64,000 bases of DNA from positions 372,001 through 436,000 of the forward strand of contig BCIV01000019.1 in assembly GCA_001600055.1 (NCBI GenBank). The letters run 5' to 3'. This stretch comes from Filobasidium wieringae (taxonomy: Eukaryota > Basidiomycota > Tremellomycetes > Filobasidiales > Filobasidiaceae). Below are positions 12,826 through 24,060 of the stretch, one piece after another (position 1 is the stretch's first letter; each line of letters opens with the position of its first letter). The notes below the pieces were generated by a model. That model was given only the letters and a program-made list of their open reading frames with translations. It made no database searches and was not told the DNA's origin. Position numbers and translations under genes: made by a program.

Positions 12826-12891
12826 ATCGAGTCATTATCGAGTAAGAAATATCGAGTAACTATCGAGTAAAGATCGAGTAATAATCGAGTA
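12826..12891 (+). repeat. short tandem array of ATCGAGT(A), 11-base period
   Basis: The heptamer atcgagt starts at 12826, 12837, 12851, 12862, 12873 and 12884. Spacings are 11, 14, 11, 11 and 11 bases, and five of the six copies are followed by A. The array lies about 290 bases after the SSE1 stop and 290 bases before the NCS1 permease start. Equal spacing of about one helical turn would place bound proteins on the same DNA face, so a role as an operator-like array for the permease gene is possible, but a simple minisatellite is not excluded. Confidence 0.75.
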
Positions 12892-13085
12892 AACTCCATG
12901 TTTCACCTCGTTTCACCAATCAGATCACTCGGTTCCATTCTTACGGTGCCTCTTGGAACATGTAGACTCCCAAAACGCTCATCCGAGGCTTCCCACCCCG
13001 CTCCAATGGGTTCTTATCAGCTACCACTTACAACTCGCGCTCGGCTTATCCTTCTTATCATCGTTCAAGCTAGCAAGTCGAAAGC

Positions 13086-13091
13086 TATATA
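13086..13091 (+). promoter_or_regulatory. TATA-like box of the NCS1 permease gene
   Basis: The motif ctatatagg surrounds TATATA at 13086-13091, 92 bases before the start codon at 13183 and about 200 bases after the tandem ATCGAGTA array. Spacing fits a core promoter with a short leader. Confidence 0.5.
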
Positions 13092-13182
13092 GGCTCCACT
13101 CGGACAGACCGTCCTCTACCCATCGTTTCGACATGACGAGCCTTTTCCTGCCTTACCCAAAAAGTGACAGACATCTACCAAC

Positions 13183-15558
13183 ATGTCTCGGCTATTACAA
13201 CGAATCGTCATCCCTTCTCCACCAGAATGCGAGACCAAAGCGGAACGTCGACTAGCAACGGAAGACCTTCTACCCGTCGTCCCTAGTAAAAGGGAATGGA
13301 CCGCTTGGTCTTATACCTCTTTCTGGATCGCGGACAGTTTCAACGTCAATACCTTTTCCATCGCTTCGTCCGGGATGGCAGCGTGAGCATCAGTAGTTCT
13401 TCAGTCTCGATGGACGTCGTGTGCTAACGTTACTTGATACTCGTTCTCCTCTGCAGCGGTCTTTCATGGGTGAGCTTCGAGTACTCAACCTCCTCCGCTT
13501 TCAAGCTTACCCTTCTTGTACTCACAGTGGCAAACCATCATAGCAACTGCTTTAGGATACACCCTGGCTGCTCCCTTCCTTGCCCTAAACGGACGTCAGG
13601 GAGCAATGTTCCATATCCGTTTCCCCGCAGTCGCTCGTGTTTCCTTCGGAATCTGGGGTTCCTACTGGCTGGTATTCAATCGAGTGAGTCCTTCGTCGTC
13701 GGCGTAAAAGACGAGTATGATCTCATGCCATTTCTCTGAAACGTCAGACGGTCATGTCAATGATCTGGTTTGGAGTGCAAAGCTGGATTGGTGGACAGTG
13801 TGTTGCTGTATTGTTGCAAGCGATATTCCCTAGTTACAAGGATATCCCGAACGGGATGGGAGGTAGTGGGACAACAACCAAGGCGTTCTTGGGTTTCTTC
13901 ATCTTTTGGTTATTGAGTATTCCTATCACATGGCCTCCTATTGAGAAGACGAGGTACTTGTTTACCGCCAAAGCTGTCGTGTGAGTCATCCCCTTGGTGT
14001 TCGGTGGATTACGAACGGAACACTGATCCTTGACCATCTAACAGCGCACCTATCGGAGGGTTCACCTATCTCATCTGGGCTTTGGTCCGGAGCAAAGGTC
14101 TTGGTCCCCTCGTGCATCAAGCTCCCGAGCTGACAGGTGGATCTGCCGTTTTCCCAGTCATCAGTGCCATGGTGAGTAAATCTCAAGCTGCCTTGTTCCT
14201 TAGAGACATGCAGTTGAACAACGCCATGCTGTCCTCAGATGAGCTGTATGAGTAACATGGCTACCCTGATCACGAACAACCCGGATATCGCCGCCAATGC
14301 TCGTCGCCCATCCGATGCGCTCTGGCCTCAACTCGGTGAGTCGCAAAGAGGCTACCTGCCTGGCTGGCTCAATACTAACCTTCTTTGAAACTCTCAGTCA
14401 CTCTTCCTCTCGGATTCATGATCACCTCCCTCATGGGAATCCTCATCGCCTCCTCCAGTCAAGTGGTATACGGCGAAGTCATCTGGGACCCCATTGATCA
14501 CCTCAGCCGGTTCTTGGACGGAAGCCCCAGTCACGCTACCCGATTCGGAGTGGCAGTCATTGCCATCTGTTTCATTTACGTTCAGCTGATCCTGAACTTG
14601 AGTGCCAATTCTATCGGAGCTGGGTGTGATATGACTGCGCTTAGTGAGTCGCCAATGCACGGGATGAGCTGTTTAGTGCGAGACTGATGAACGTTCTTTA
14701 TTGTTCGCAGTGCCCAAGTACATCAATATCCGACGAGGATCCTACATGTGAGTTTACAGGTACCGAATATGATAAGTACGTCTCGGCTGACCATCGATTG
14801 TAATCTCAGCTGTGTTGTCTCTTGTTTGATCTGGGGTCCATGGCGGTTGTTCGCAAGCAGCAACGCTTTCACCTCTTACCTTGGTGCCGTAAGTCGAACA
14901 CTTCTTAAAATCCTCGATCTCGTCAACTAACCTGCTTGGCGATCTATTTAGTACTCTGTCTTCCTCAGTTCATTCTGTGGTGTTATGCTCTGCGACTATT
15001 ACTTGATCAGGAAAGGAGTACGTATTTATCAGCCAATCGAGTCTTAGGCCATGCACTGACCGCCGTTTTACCTCGTCTCAGCGATACCGAGTGACCGACC
15101 TCTACACCAACTCTCAACAAGGATGGTACTACTACTCAAAAGGTTTCAACCCTCGAGCATTCGCTGCGTATCTCGTCGGAATTGCGCCCAATATGCCCGG
15201 ATTCGTCAATGCTGTCGTCACTGCTGGAGGTGGAGACGCCCTCATTGGTCAAGGCGCGGACAAGCTGTACGCTTTCAGTTGGTTCACCGGAGTCGGAGTG
15301 TCTTTGGTCACGTACTACATCCTCAATATGATCTGGCCTGCGAAGGGAGCGTTCCTCAAGGAGAGGTTCTTTGAGAACGACGAGTCCGAGTACGAGGAGT
15401 ACGGATTCGCCAACTCTCCTAAATGGTCTACTTTGGACCGCAACTACCAAGCCCGCGATGAAGATTACTACGGTGCGGATGGATCGAGCGAAAAGAAGGG
15501 TTCGGGTGAGGACGAAGTGAGGGAACAGGTCGTGGATGTTCCTGAGCTTCGAGGATGA
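13183..15558 (+). CDS. NCS1-family nucleobase/allantoin-type permease (Fur/Fui/Dal4-like)
   Basis: Eleven exons: 13183-13382, 13457-13469, 13528-13683, 13748-13980, 14045-14171, 14239-14335, 14398-14643, 14711-14747, 14810-14888, 14952-15017, 15082-15558. They total 576 residues, all in phase. The protein has about 12 hydrophobic segments. Fur-branch NCS1 landmarks are SYTSFWIADSFNVNTF in TM1, GLSWWQTIIATALG in TM2, WFGVQSWIGGQC in TM3, NLSANSIGAGCDMTAL near TM8, and a late RVTDLYTNSQQGWYYY loop, followed by an acidic C-terminal tail. The family imports uracil, uridine, allantoin, cytosine or thiamine-like rings with H+ at the plasma membrane. The Fur-type loop points to uracil, uridine or allantoin, but the substrate cannot be read from sequence. 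Exon 2 is only 13 bases. The upstream 11-base array and TATA box suggest regulated expression. Confidence 0.9.
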
Positions 15559-15776
15559 GAGATGCTTGGATTGCGTGTTATAGTTGTAGACATGAGTTTT
15601 GTTTTTAGCTTGTACGATTTTTTTACAAAGCTTTCTCCGAAAAGAGGCAGTAAACCTTGTCATATATATTCAATCGATAATTCCATTAGCCCAAAAGTGT
15701 TGTTACAACGTGCATTCGAGTGGTATACAACTGGCCGCAGCCTAGATTGATATTATGCGTAAACGTGAAATGGCCA

Positions 15777-16378
15777 TCAGGAAGCCTCGCTGACCCATCC
15801 ATTGATCCAGCTCTTGAGCTCGGCAGGTTTCGGTTCGATCCTCGATTCAACCACCTTACCATTGAGCATAGTGATGATCGTTGGCATTGCCTGTACGTCG
15901 CTGCGTATAGTATTAGGACGATCAGCACCGATCGGCGTTCTCCATTGACGAGACACACTGACAGCTCATCTGCCACGTCTCCTAGCGCGTCTACATCGAC
16001 TGTGAGGAACGTCCCCTTGAGGTCGGACATTGCCAATTCGTTAAAAGCGGGTTTGAGTACTTTGCTAGGAGGTTGTTTTCGATCCGCATTTCAGCTTGGT
16101 TGTGGTAGCATACGAATGGACGGTAATCGACTGACCAAGATGCACACCTAGTTATCGAAAGGTTGAAGGGGAAGGGATATCAGGTTAGGCAAATGTATAA
16201 ATCTGTTCTCTTTTAGATGGACAGGTACCATTGAGCAGCTATATGATGAGCATTCGTATCAGCTTCTATCACCAAGGCCACCGTCAGAACAGTACGAACT
16301 GAAGAACAAGACGACCGGTTCATCCGATTGTTTCAAGTCGGCAAATTGCTGAGCGGACTCCATGGTGTTTAGGAGCAT
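15777..16378 (-). CDS. small thioredoxin-like protein with CASC active site
   Basis: Read on the minus strand, exons 16378-16296, 16147-16136, 16064-15963 and 15900-15777 give 106 residues, the length of a single thioredoxin domain. The fold is recognised from VVLFFSSSCASCKVLKPAF (beta strand, CxxC, helix), TFLTVDVDALGDVADELDV, the cis-Pro motif QAMPTIITMLNGK, and a final amphipathic helix. The usual WCGPC is replaced by SCASC: the Trp before the first Cys and the Gly-Pro between the cysteines are missing, which should alter redox potential or partner choice. The CxxC region is carried by a 12-base exon. The start could also be the second Met at 16363. The first intron is long for this genome (148 bases). 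Function is probably thiol-disulfide exchange, but it may be a specialised thioredoxin-like protein. Confidence 0.75.
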
Positions 16379-17613
16379 GGTATGGTGTAAAGCTTGCGGC
16401 TGGAGAATCTAACGGAGGGTCGGTGAGAGGTAGCTAGTTCATTCCTGTAGTCCGGGACATACATTTGCTGTCCCCCTATATCAGCTTATATACCTGCCCG
16501 TAATGGGATTCACATGGGTACGTTGTTGTCAATGTGCAAGTAGATTCTATCCTTGGCACGGAGGATTCCCTTATCTTTCGGTATCGACCGGATCCGCCGA
16601 CACGATGTTTCGTACGAGAGGAAGCAACGACGACTCAGGCAGGAATGCGTGGTCTAGAGTTACTGTCTCGACCCTCATTCAGGAGCTCACGCGGAACCAG
16701 TGAGACTACTTCCTGCGTCGATCGGGAAACCAGGAATTGAACGGGGCAGAAGCGTAGGAGACATCGATCGCTCATATCGCGCGCTAGACATGGGCGGAGC
16801 ACGTAGACTACCATGAACGATCTGAGCGTCTACACATTGTTCCCGATTGTCAGTCTGCCTATCACTTCCTCCTTTTTTCGCAACTTTTGTTGTCATTTTA
16901 CGCCTGAGCGGTTCCGCCGAGCATTGGAACTGTCAAAATAAAGCCGTGATTAATTGTTGGATCAATGAGAGGCGCGCATCCTAGCCGATAGACGAGTAAG
17001 AAGATCGATGTTTGACCGGCTTTTAAGTCAAAATAAAGTTTAATCTGTCGTCATGGCAAAGACTGGTAAGTGTAGCAATCTCGTTATGGCTCGTGACCGT
17101 CAGCAACCAACCAGCTGACAGGCCATGAATCTGCCCCCAACTGATGAGGATATCGACCATGTTCAACCCCCTGATGCTTTTGGCTATGATGGTCAATGGG
17201 ACGGACACCATCATCATTGTACCAACGGCACTATCTGATGATGATGTGCAAGGAGGGACCTGATAACACTTGCATCAGACTGTAAGTACTCCGGATAGAC
17301 TCGTAACAAACTGGGAGAACGACGGTCTGAGCAACCCTTAATCGTCATCCTTGCCGCTTGCGCACCGTGCGACCCACATCACCCTATGCACGACCCGTTT
17401 GTTTGGTGAAGGCGACAGACCTTGACGAAATTCACGACAGATAACAAACTCATGCGAAAATCCCATGGTATACCCTAAACCCCGAATAGTACAACGCAAG
17501 TCTCAACGACGCATCTACAAACCAAACCATTCCGCATACAAACGGCCTCCTCTCGAACCAAATCTCGAGGAAAAGAAAAGGAGACTGGACAAACGGACGG
17601 GGACGAACCCGAT
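16379..17613. other. intergenic region between the thioredoxin-like and guanylate kinase genes
   Basis: The region is 1.2 kb long. Sequence just upstream of the thioredoxin start (16379-16500) may contain its leader and a 5' UTR intron. The second copy of a 45-base repeat lies at 16961-17005. Short open frames at 16503-16740 and elsewhere resemble no protein I recognise, so I call no gene here. Confidence 0.4.
16961..17005 (+). repeat. 45-base dispersed direct repeat, copy 2
   Basis: Identical over 45 bases to 5263-5307, 11.7 kb away and in the same orientation. The flanks differ, apart from gatg four bases beyond a single mismatch. On the minus strand it ends a reading frame with ARMRASH and a TGA stop, as copy 1 does. 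Confidence 0.9.
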
Positions 17614-18294
17614 CTATTCCTCAAACGAAGGCAACTTATCCCCCTCAATCTTCTCCCCCAGTGCGATCTTTTCCAACAAGGCGTAAGCCCTATCGACGTC
17701 GTCATTGACAATGACGACCTCGTGTCCTCCCTCGGTAGCGTACTTGATCTCGCTCAGAGCGGCGTCTAATCGCTTTTGAAGCGAATCCACAGTCTCGGTT
17801 CCTCGCCCTGTCAACCGTTTCTTCAATTCGGGCAACGAGGGGGGTGCGAGGAAGAGAAAGACGGGGTTCAGGGAGGGGTGGTTGGATTTGATCAATTTGA
17901 CACCTTGAGTATCAATGTCCAAGATACACCTCCTGTTCTTCTCCGCAACGTCCTTGATCGCCTTGACGCTGGTCCCGTATCGGTTCCCGGAGAAGATGGC
18001 GTTCTCCACGAATTCGTCGTTTTCGATCATTTGCACGAAATGGTCTTGAGTGGTGAAATGGTAATTCACCCCGTTCACTTCACCAGGTCGAGGTCCACGG
18101 GTGGTATGGGAGATGGAGAACCCGAACTTGTCCGGATGAGCGGCAAAGAGTTTGTTGAGGAGGGTCGATTTGCCAGTCCCCGATGGGCCGCAGACAACTA
18201 ATGGCTGGTTCAAGCGAACGATATCGATGGTCAGTCCACCACCGTTCTATTGTTTTCCCCATCGAGGAAGCGAAAACAAACTCACTCGGTCCAT
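17614..18294 (-). CDS. GUK1: guanylate kinase
   Basis: Exons 18294-18286 (ATG GAC CGA, 9 bases) and 18246-17614 give 213 residues. The P-loop is VVCGPSGTGKSTLLNKLF. GMP-binding residues follow in SISHTTRGPRPGEVNGVNYHF, with FVENAIFSGNRYGTS and the CILDIDTQGVKLIK block, and the lid RLTGRGTETVDSLQKRL. The enzyme converts GMP plus ATP to GDP plus ADP in the cytosol and is essential for guanine nucleotide supply. The open frame alone would start at an internal Met (MNQPLVV). The spliced start adds DRNGGGLTIDIVRL, is in phase and uses a good gtgagt donor, so I prefer it. Length and motifs are normal for the eukaryotic family. Confidence 0.93.
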
Positions 18295-19555
18295 GATCCT
18301 AGCTATTCGTGTTCCAAAAGATCTAAACGAAATCTACCCAACGAGATGAAGCTCATCAGCATCTCCACCATTTTCAATTGAACGGAAGAAATCCGACATT
18401 CTAAAGCAGAGAGGAAGGGGGAGGAATCATTCGGTTGAAGACATTGTATTAAAGTTTTAATTGTCGACACGAGGTAATTAAGTCTGGGTACTTTTTCGGT
18501 TGCGTAATCATTTGGGTTTCCAAAAAGGCTTGAGGGGAATAGGAATGGGAAGGCAGATAAGAAGAGGTAGGTAGGGGACTTACGATTTCTAAGAGAACGT
18601 TGCGATCGATTCTTCACAACACTGAATGTATCCCGACCTAAAGGAGAATCAGAACGTAATCAGCCTCCATCCGTTCCCTCAAACCGACACCTCTCCCGCC
18701 TGCGCAACAGCCTCCGTAGAGAACAAGAGAACGATCCCATATTTTCATACAGAATGAATCAAAAAGTAGCCACGATGAGCCCGGTCAAGGGCAAGTCCTA
18801 CATATGCTTGTCTTCTTTTGATTTTGGTTGTTAATCATTATGAATGATCGTTCTCTCTTTCTTTGCATGACGGGCTACGTGTGGGTGGAAATGGGATAGG
18901 TACTTACGATTAGAAAAAGAAAAAAAGGTCCAGGAGGGAGAGAGATCTGTTTGCGATAAAAGAGGGAACGCGATCGTCAGCTCTCCTTTTCTTGACGACG
19001 GAACGGTCAAGTTGCAAAGCAAAGCAAATGGGAAGGGCGGGTGAAGAGTCATAAATTTGGGTATAATAATATGCTGTCACTGACGAATCTCCGTGTAGCG
19101 ATTCTGATAACAAGTGAGTTTATAATCATTCTGTTTCCCCGCCGGTGCGTGTGGGAGCGTCGAGCGTGGAAGCTTTCGAGTGTGGAGAGTAGGATTATAA
19201 TGGGGAATGAGGAACGTGTGTAGTGCTTACCTTTGAAGTTGAACGAGGTGATGAACAGCGAAATGCGTATGTCGAACGAGTTTCGATTGTTGAACAAGCG
19301 TTTTTTGTTTTTTATACCGCAAACGGTCGACACGTTATGAAACTTCAAAACGCGTGGGAAAGCGAGGTGAGGTTACGGCATCGGAGGGTAAGGTAGTTTG
19401 ATGTCAGGCTGGGCAGTGATAACGCATAGAAACGCTTATTGATAACGCATAAGTCATAACATTCCGTTCGAGATGAGATTGATGATGGTCCAAAATCACT
19501 TTTCTCACTTTGGAACAGATCAAAAAACATTCGAAACCGCCTCGAAACGGCAAAA
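18295..19555. other. divergent intergenic region between GUK1 and STS1
   Basis: 1.26 kb between two genes read away from each other, so it must hold both promoters and leaders. Several AG/GT pairs on the minus strand could form 5' UTR introns for GUK1, but I cannot confirm any. Short open frames (for example 18303-18617 and 19049-19348 on the minus strand) look random. Confidence 0.35.
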
Positions 19556-21373
19556 ATGCATCATCATCCTTCAATTCCATTCAATACCAACGCTCATAAT
19601 TTCAACTCGGCCTTGAATCAAGTGGGATTCGGGTTCGGTGGTTCAGGCGTTGGGTTCGGGACTTGTCCTGGTCCGCCTGCACAGAAACCAGGTCAAACAC
19701 CCTTTGGGCTCGGGTTTGGGTCTGGATCTGGATCTGTTGGTGATTCGAATGCGCAGAATGGAGTTGGATCGACTGTGAATGCTGGATCGGGGTTGGGGAA
19801 CAAGTCGATAGGGTTTGGAACGATAGGAGGGAACACGGCGAGGTTTGGGATGACGAATCATCATCAATCGCAATCGACCTCGAAACCTGGATTTTTCAAC
19901 CGTCCTCCTTCCTCTTCTTCTTCATCGTCTTCAAATCAAAACCAAACCGCACAAGGGAATACCATCAGAACAGAACCTACGAATTCCATGACACACACTC
20001 TTCGTTCCCTCTCAACAAACCCGAACCCCGTCACGAGGAAATCTAAAAGACAACGTTCCCCATCCCCATCTCCTTCACCCTCCTCCTCCTCTCACGCCGA
20101 TCCTCAAAATACAGATCCTTCCCCCAACCCCAATCCCAACACTCAAGAGGAAAACACAGACGATCTCATGTCAGTCTCCCAAACCTCCAGACCTAAACGA
20201 GCCAGACCTACCGCGTCGTCATCCTCGACGGGCGGGCACGAGAGGAAGAAAGGCAAGGACGATTTGACGACAACCGATGAGGCGGATCAGGAAGGGATGG
20301 ATCTGGGGGTCCTGTTAGGTCGGTCCGGTTTGGGTTTTTATTGGATGATGGTCAATCGTTGATTATGCTTCATTTTTAATTCGCTTCTTTCCCTTCGTTC
20401 ATGAATTAAACCGACACACGCCTACGTACATACGAACACAGCCTCACTCCCGCCAAAAACACACCTCCAAATCCTCTCCTCTTTACTCCAATCGCATCCG
20501 TCCTTGAAACCCGCTATTCTCCGACTCGTACCCGTCCCAGAGGTGGAGGACATGATGATCCTCCTGAAGGACGTTTTAGGGGATGTCAGGGCGAGGGTAC
20601 CTATTATGGGAACGTACGGGCAGGGGCAGGGACAGAGGGATGTGGGATTGGTCGGGGTCAGGGTTGGAGGGGAGGTTCAGAGGTTTGCGATGGTCGTGAG
20701 TGATCTGCTCGATTTCCTCTAGAGACTTAGGGTCGGTTATGGAAATGCTGATTTTCCTTTTATCGATCCTGGTCAGGTGACGACGTTTCTGAATCGATTC
20801 TTGGCTACTTCTTTGGAGACCGTTTCGAACGCTTCGTCCTCTTCTTCTTCTACTACAACGATGACGATGACGACGGCCGTAGCGAAGACGACCAACCCAC
20901 CCCTTTTTCTCCTCCCCCTCACTCATCTCATCCTTACCTCCCTCTTACCCCTCCTCCCGCCCACTTTGAAACTATCGACGCACGCGGGGATGGAACAACT
21001 CGAACTCGTCCTCCAACGCGTGATCAACTGTTGGGACTCGTGGGTGACCGAAATCGGGAGGTACGTTAATGAACAAGGAGGAATGTTTCCCATTGGAACC
21101 GTACGTTCCTGGGTTCAAGGGATGGACGAATTGGTTCACCTCTCCTCCGCCCTGAACGATCGGATCGATCCGGACCTCCTTCCCGATCTTGAGGGAGGGT
21201 CGGCAGGGGAGCTCGATCGAGTGAGGTCCAGGAAGAAGGTCGTGGCGGATATCACGATCGGGTTTGGGACGGGGTTGAGGAGGATGAGGGATGAGTGGAT
21301 CGGAAAGTGTGGATGGTTGGTTGGACGGGAGGGCACGGGGGATGAACTGGGTGGGGATTTCAGGATGGGTTGA
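19556..21373 (+). CDS. STS1: nuclear proteasome tethering factor STS1/Cut8
   Basis: Exons 19556-20318, 20442-20695 and 20777-21373 encode 537 residues. The first 150 residues are Gly/Phe/Asn/Ser-rich with FGFG and GFGT repeats resembling nucleoporin FG segments. Next come basic clusters (KSKRQRSPSPSP, KRARP) and then the Cut8/STS1 core: LPPKTHLQILSSLLQSHPSL...ILRLVPVPEVE followed by the helical bundle to the end. Family role: Cut8/Sts1 is a short-lived nuclear protein that anchors the 26S proteasome at the nuclear envelope and supports its import through karyopherins. The Lys-rich N-terminal region of Cut8 is ubiquitinated; a comparable Lys/Arg region exists here. The FG-like head is longer than in yeast Sts1 (about 320 residues) and may be lineage-specific. 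Confidence 0.8.
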
Positions 21374-22016
21374 GCGGGACTGAGGGAGGGGGGAAGTTTG
21401 GATTTTACGATCGATTGGGTTCATGACACGCTACGAATGTGACGAATGACGAGGATTTAGGAAATGATTATGCTCCCTGTAGCTTTTAGTGATCGTTAAT
21501 GGTTTACTGTTTAGTTTTTTCGTCGTATGGTGATCATGTTGAACTGTACGAATGGCCTGCGCTTTCATGACCCGGCGCGAACTTGGATATCGACTTGCAA
21601 GTCTGATGATCTCGTACGCGTCTCCCATCTGGGCGTTTCTCCGTTGTCTGAAACGGTAACGGAAGTCTACCAAGCGTTCAATTCATGTGTTCGTTTCCCC
21701 TGACGATCAAGACCGAAGGTCACGGATATCAACTTGAAACGTGGGCGTTCTATACGATATAGGGGTCAAAGGTTCTTCTCGAAGCGAGAAGCATGCCTTT
21801 GAGACGTCACGATACTTCCCCTGAACAAGTTTTGGCTACCCTTTGTCTACCAAGAAAAGTCAGATCCGTCTCTTCCACAACGTGTGGTCAAACATCACAT
21901 ATAAGAGGGAAAGCTGGCGCGAATATACGCTAGTCTCTGCCCTTCCCATAATCGACAACCTAGGCAATTAAACACATCCACGAAGGAAGATTAACGAATT
22001 CGATTGACATACTACC
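21374..22016 (+). other. intergenic region with promoter of the serine hydrolase gene
   Basis: 643 bases without a supported gene. A TATA-like catataag lies at about 21897-21904, some 115 bases before the next start codon. The minus-strand frame at 21431-21673 has no protein-like features. Confidence 0.4.
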
Positions 22017-23970
22017 ATGCATCATACAGGCGAACATATCCTGTCGTCGAACACCGTGCAATATCTGGACAAATTGCGGAATGATTGGGACATCAAGGGA
22101 GTGGCGATTTCGGTGGTCAAGATGAATCGCACGACAGGAAAATGGGAAACTGAGACGTTGGGATTCGGGGAAAAGGACGTTGATGGCAACCCCGTCAATG
22201 ATAAGGTAAATTGCATCGCAGCCAATATCCGGCCTAGGCTGATCGTTGCGACCAAAGACACTCTTTTGTATGGCCTCCAATTCTAAGCTCTTCACGGTTT
22301 TCGCCACTGGCCTTGCCCTGCACCAGAAAGGTCTCTCTTGGAAGACAAAGGTCAAAGACGTCATCCCTGATTTCCAGTGTATGGACAAAGAAGCCGACGA
22401 AAGGACATCATTTGAGGAATTGTTCAGTCATACGACTGGCATGCCCAGACATGATATCTCGTATGAGTGAGTCGGCGACGCTGCATGGCCAGTTGTGCGT
22501 AGGCAAAGTCTGATCATATAGCCTCGATAAGTAACAATACTACGACCAAGAACATGGTCAAAACTTTCAGATACCTGAAACCCTTCGCGCCGTTCAAGAC
22601 CACTTGGCAATATTGCAACATCACTTATGCGGTAGCGACCGAGGTACCCGACCAGCTTCTAGGCATACCTTTCTGCACTTACGTCCAGGATAACATTTGG
22701 ACTCCCCTGGGAATGAACGACACTTATTGTGACCATCGTGTGGCTCGAGCTACGGGAGATCTGGTCAGCGGCTTTGGCCGCAAACTGCAGAACGATCAGT
22801 TGATCTTCCAAGATGTCGCAGCTGTTCGCCGATCTATATCCAAGGGAGATGGCAAGCTGGACGCAAAGTGCAGAGGAGAGGAAATGGATCTCGGCTGGTT
22901 CCAAAAAGACTGGGAGATGCTTGTTGGAGTTGGAGGAATGATCACCTGCGCCAAAGATATGGTAAATCCCCTTTTCGGGGATGGCAACGCACTAGACTGA
23001 CATCTTTTATCTTCCAGATCATCTGGCTGCAGACGTTGCTCCTCCAGGGATCCAATCCTGAAGATGGCCGATCAGTCATCCCTTCATGGATCGTTCAAGA
23101 TGCTATGCAAAGCCAGATTGCTCGTCCAGAGGAAGATCTGGGGTCTGAGATTGGCTCGTCCACCTACGGGTTTGCCCAGCAGATGTACAAGTACCGCGAT
23201 CATGATGTGGTCGAGCATAACGGTGATGTATGCGGTCAAAAGTCAGTCATAATTTGTTCCTGAAAAGATGTTTGGAACTATGGTTTTCTGCAATGACAAT
23301 GATCTCGGGAAAGCATATCATGATGCAGCCAAATTCAGAATCCTTGACGACTTGCTCGGTCTTGAGCCAGTTGATTTCAAAACGAGGTGGGTTCTCCTGA
23401 ATAACACATGTTGATCGTGCAATGTTGTAGATGCTTATATTGGCCGCCATGTCTAGACTTCTCGACAATCTGCTCGATGTTGAAAAAGCGGATGAGCCTC
23501 AGAGACCAGAGCAACCGGTACCTCCCATTGGTGGCTTCGTTTCCATTGCTGGGAAGTACTACAACCCAGCTTATGGAGCCTTGGAGCTTTGTCCTGCATT
23601 CTCTACCTTCATGGAAGGCGATCGAACAGCTTTCCAGGACGCTGGATTGACCGACTCGGGCACAAGCTTGGACACAGACGACCTTGACACCATAAATGAG
23701 CCAAGTTTCGTTGTGCGCGCGAATAAGGAATGGATCAAGCGCCTCATCTTCTCTCACCATGATGGTGAAACGTTCAAGGTCATGATGAAAAACATCTGTC
23801 CCGAAACGAGAGCCACGCACTGGATTGTACGCGGATTCCAGCCGTGTACACGTGCCCGATTCGGTGAAGGCGGAATGGGTTTGATTAACATCTGGGGAGG
23901 GGAAGGTGTCCCTAACATGGACATACTCGGAATCAAGAACGGAGCAGAGGTATTCTTCACTAAAGTATGA
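22017..23970 (+). CDS. beta-lactamase-fold serine hydrolase (LACTB/class C type), possible frameshift
   Basis: Exons 22017-22205, 22258-22466, 22532-22961, 23018-23386 and 23457-23970. The protein has the class C/penicillin-binding fold: catalytic SxxK in CMASNSKLFT, the YxN motif in WQYCNITYA, HTTGMPRHD, and a late HNGDVCGQKS block in the KTG/HxG position. Fungal members are esterases or amidases of mostly unknown substrate; no signal peptide is visible. The reading frame breaks near 23252: one extra base separates GQKSVI from FVPEKMFGTMVF, and the exon sum is one base over a multiple of three. Alternatively, a very short 40-base intron (23228-23267) restores frame but deletes the conserved block. 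Either a recent pseudogene, a sequencing error, or unusual splicing is possible. Confidence 0.7.
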
Positions 23971-24060
23971 TGTACGATGGATACCTTGTATCTGAAACCA
24001 GCCTATTTGATGCAATGTATACTCATTCCGGTTTTGTTGAGTAAGCTTTGCAGGAACGCG

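Noticed and set aside
16238..16248. Extra 10-base exon in the thioredoxin gene
   Set aside because: Including it shifts the downstream frame and destroys the thioredoxin pattern; a single 148-base intron is consistent instead.
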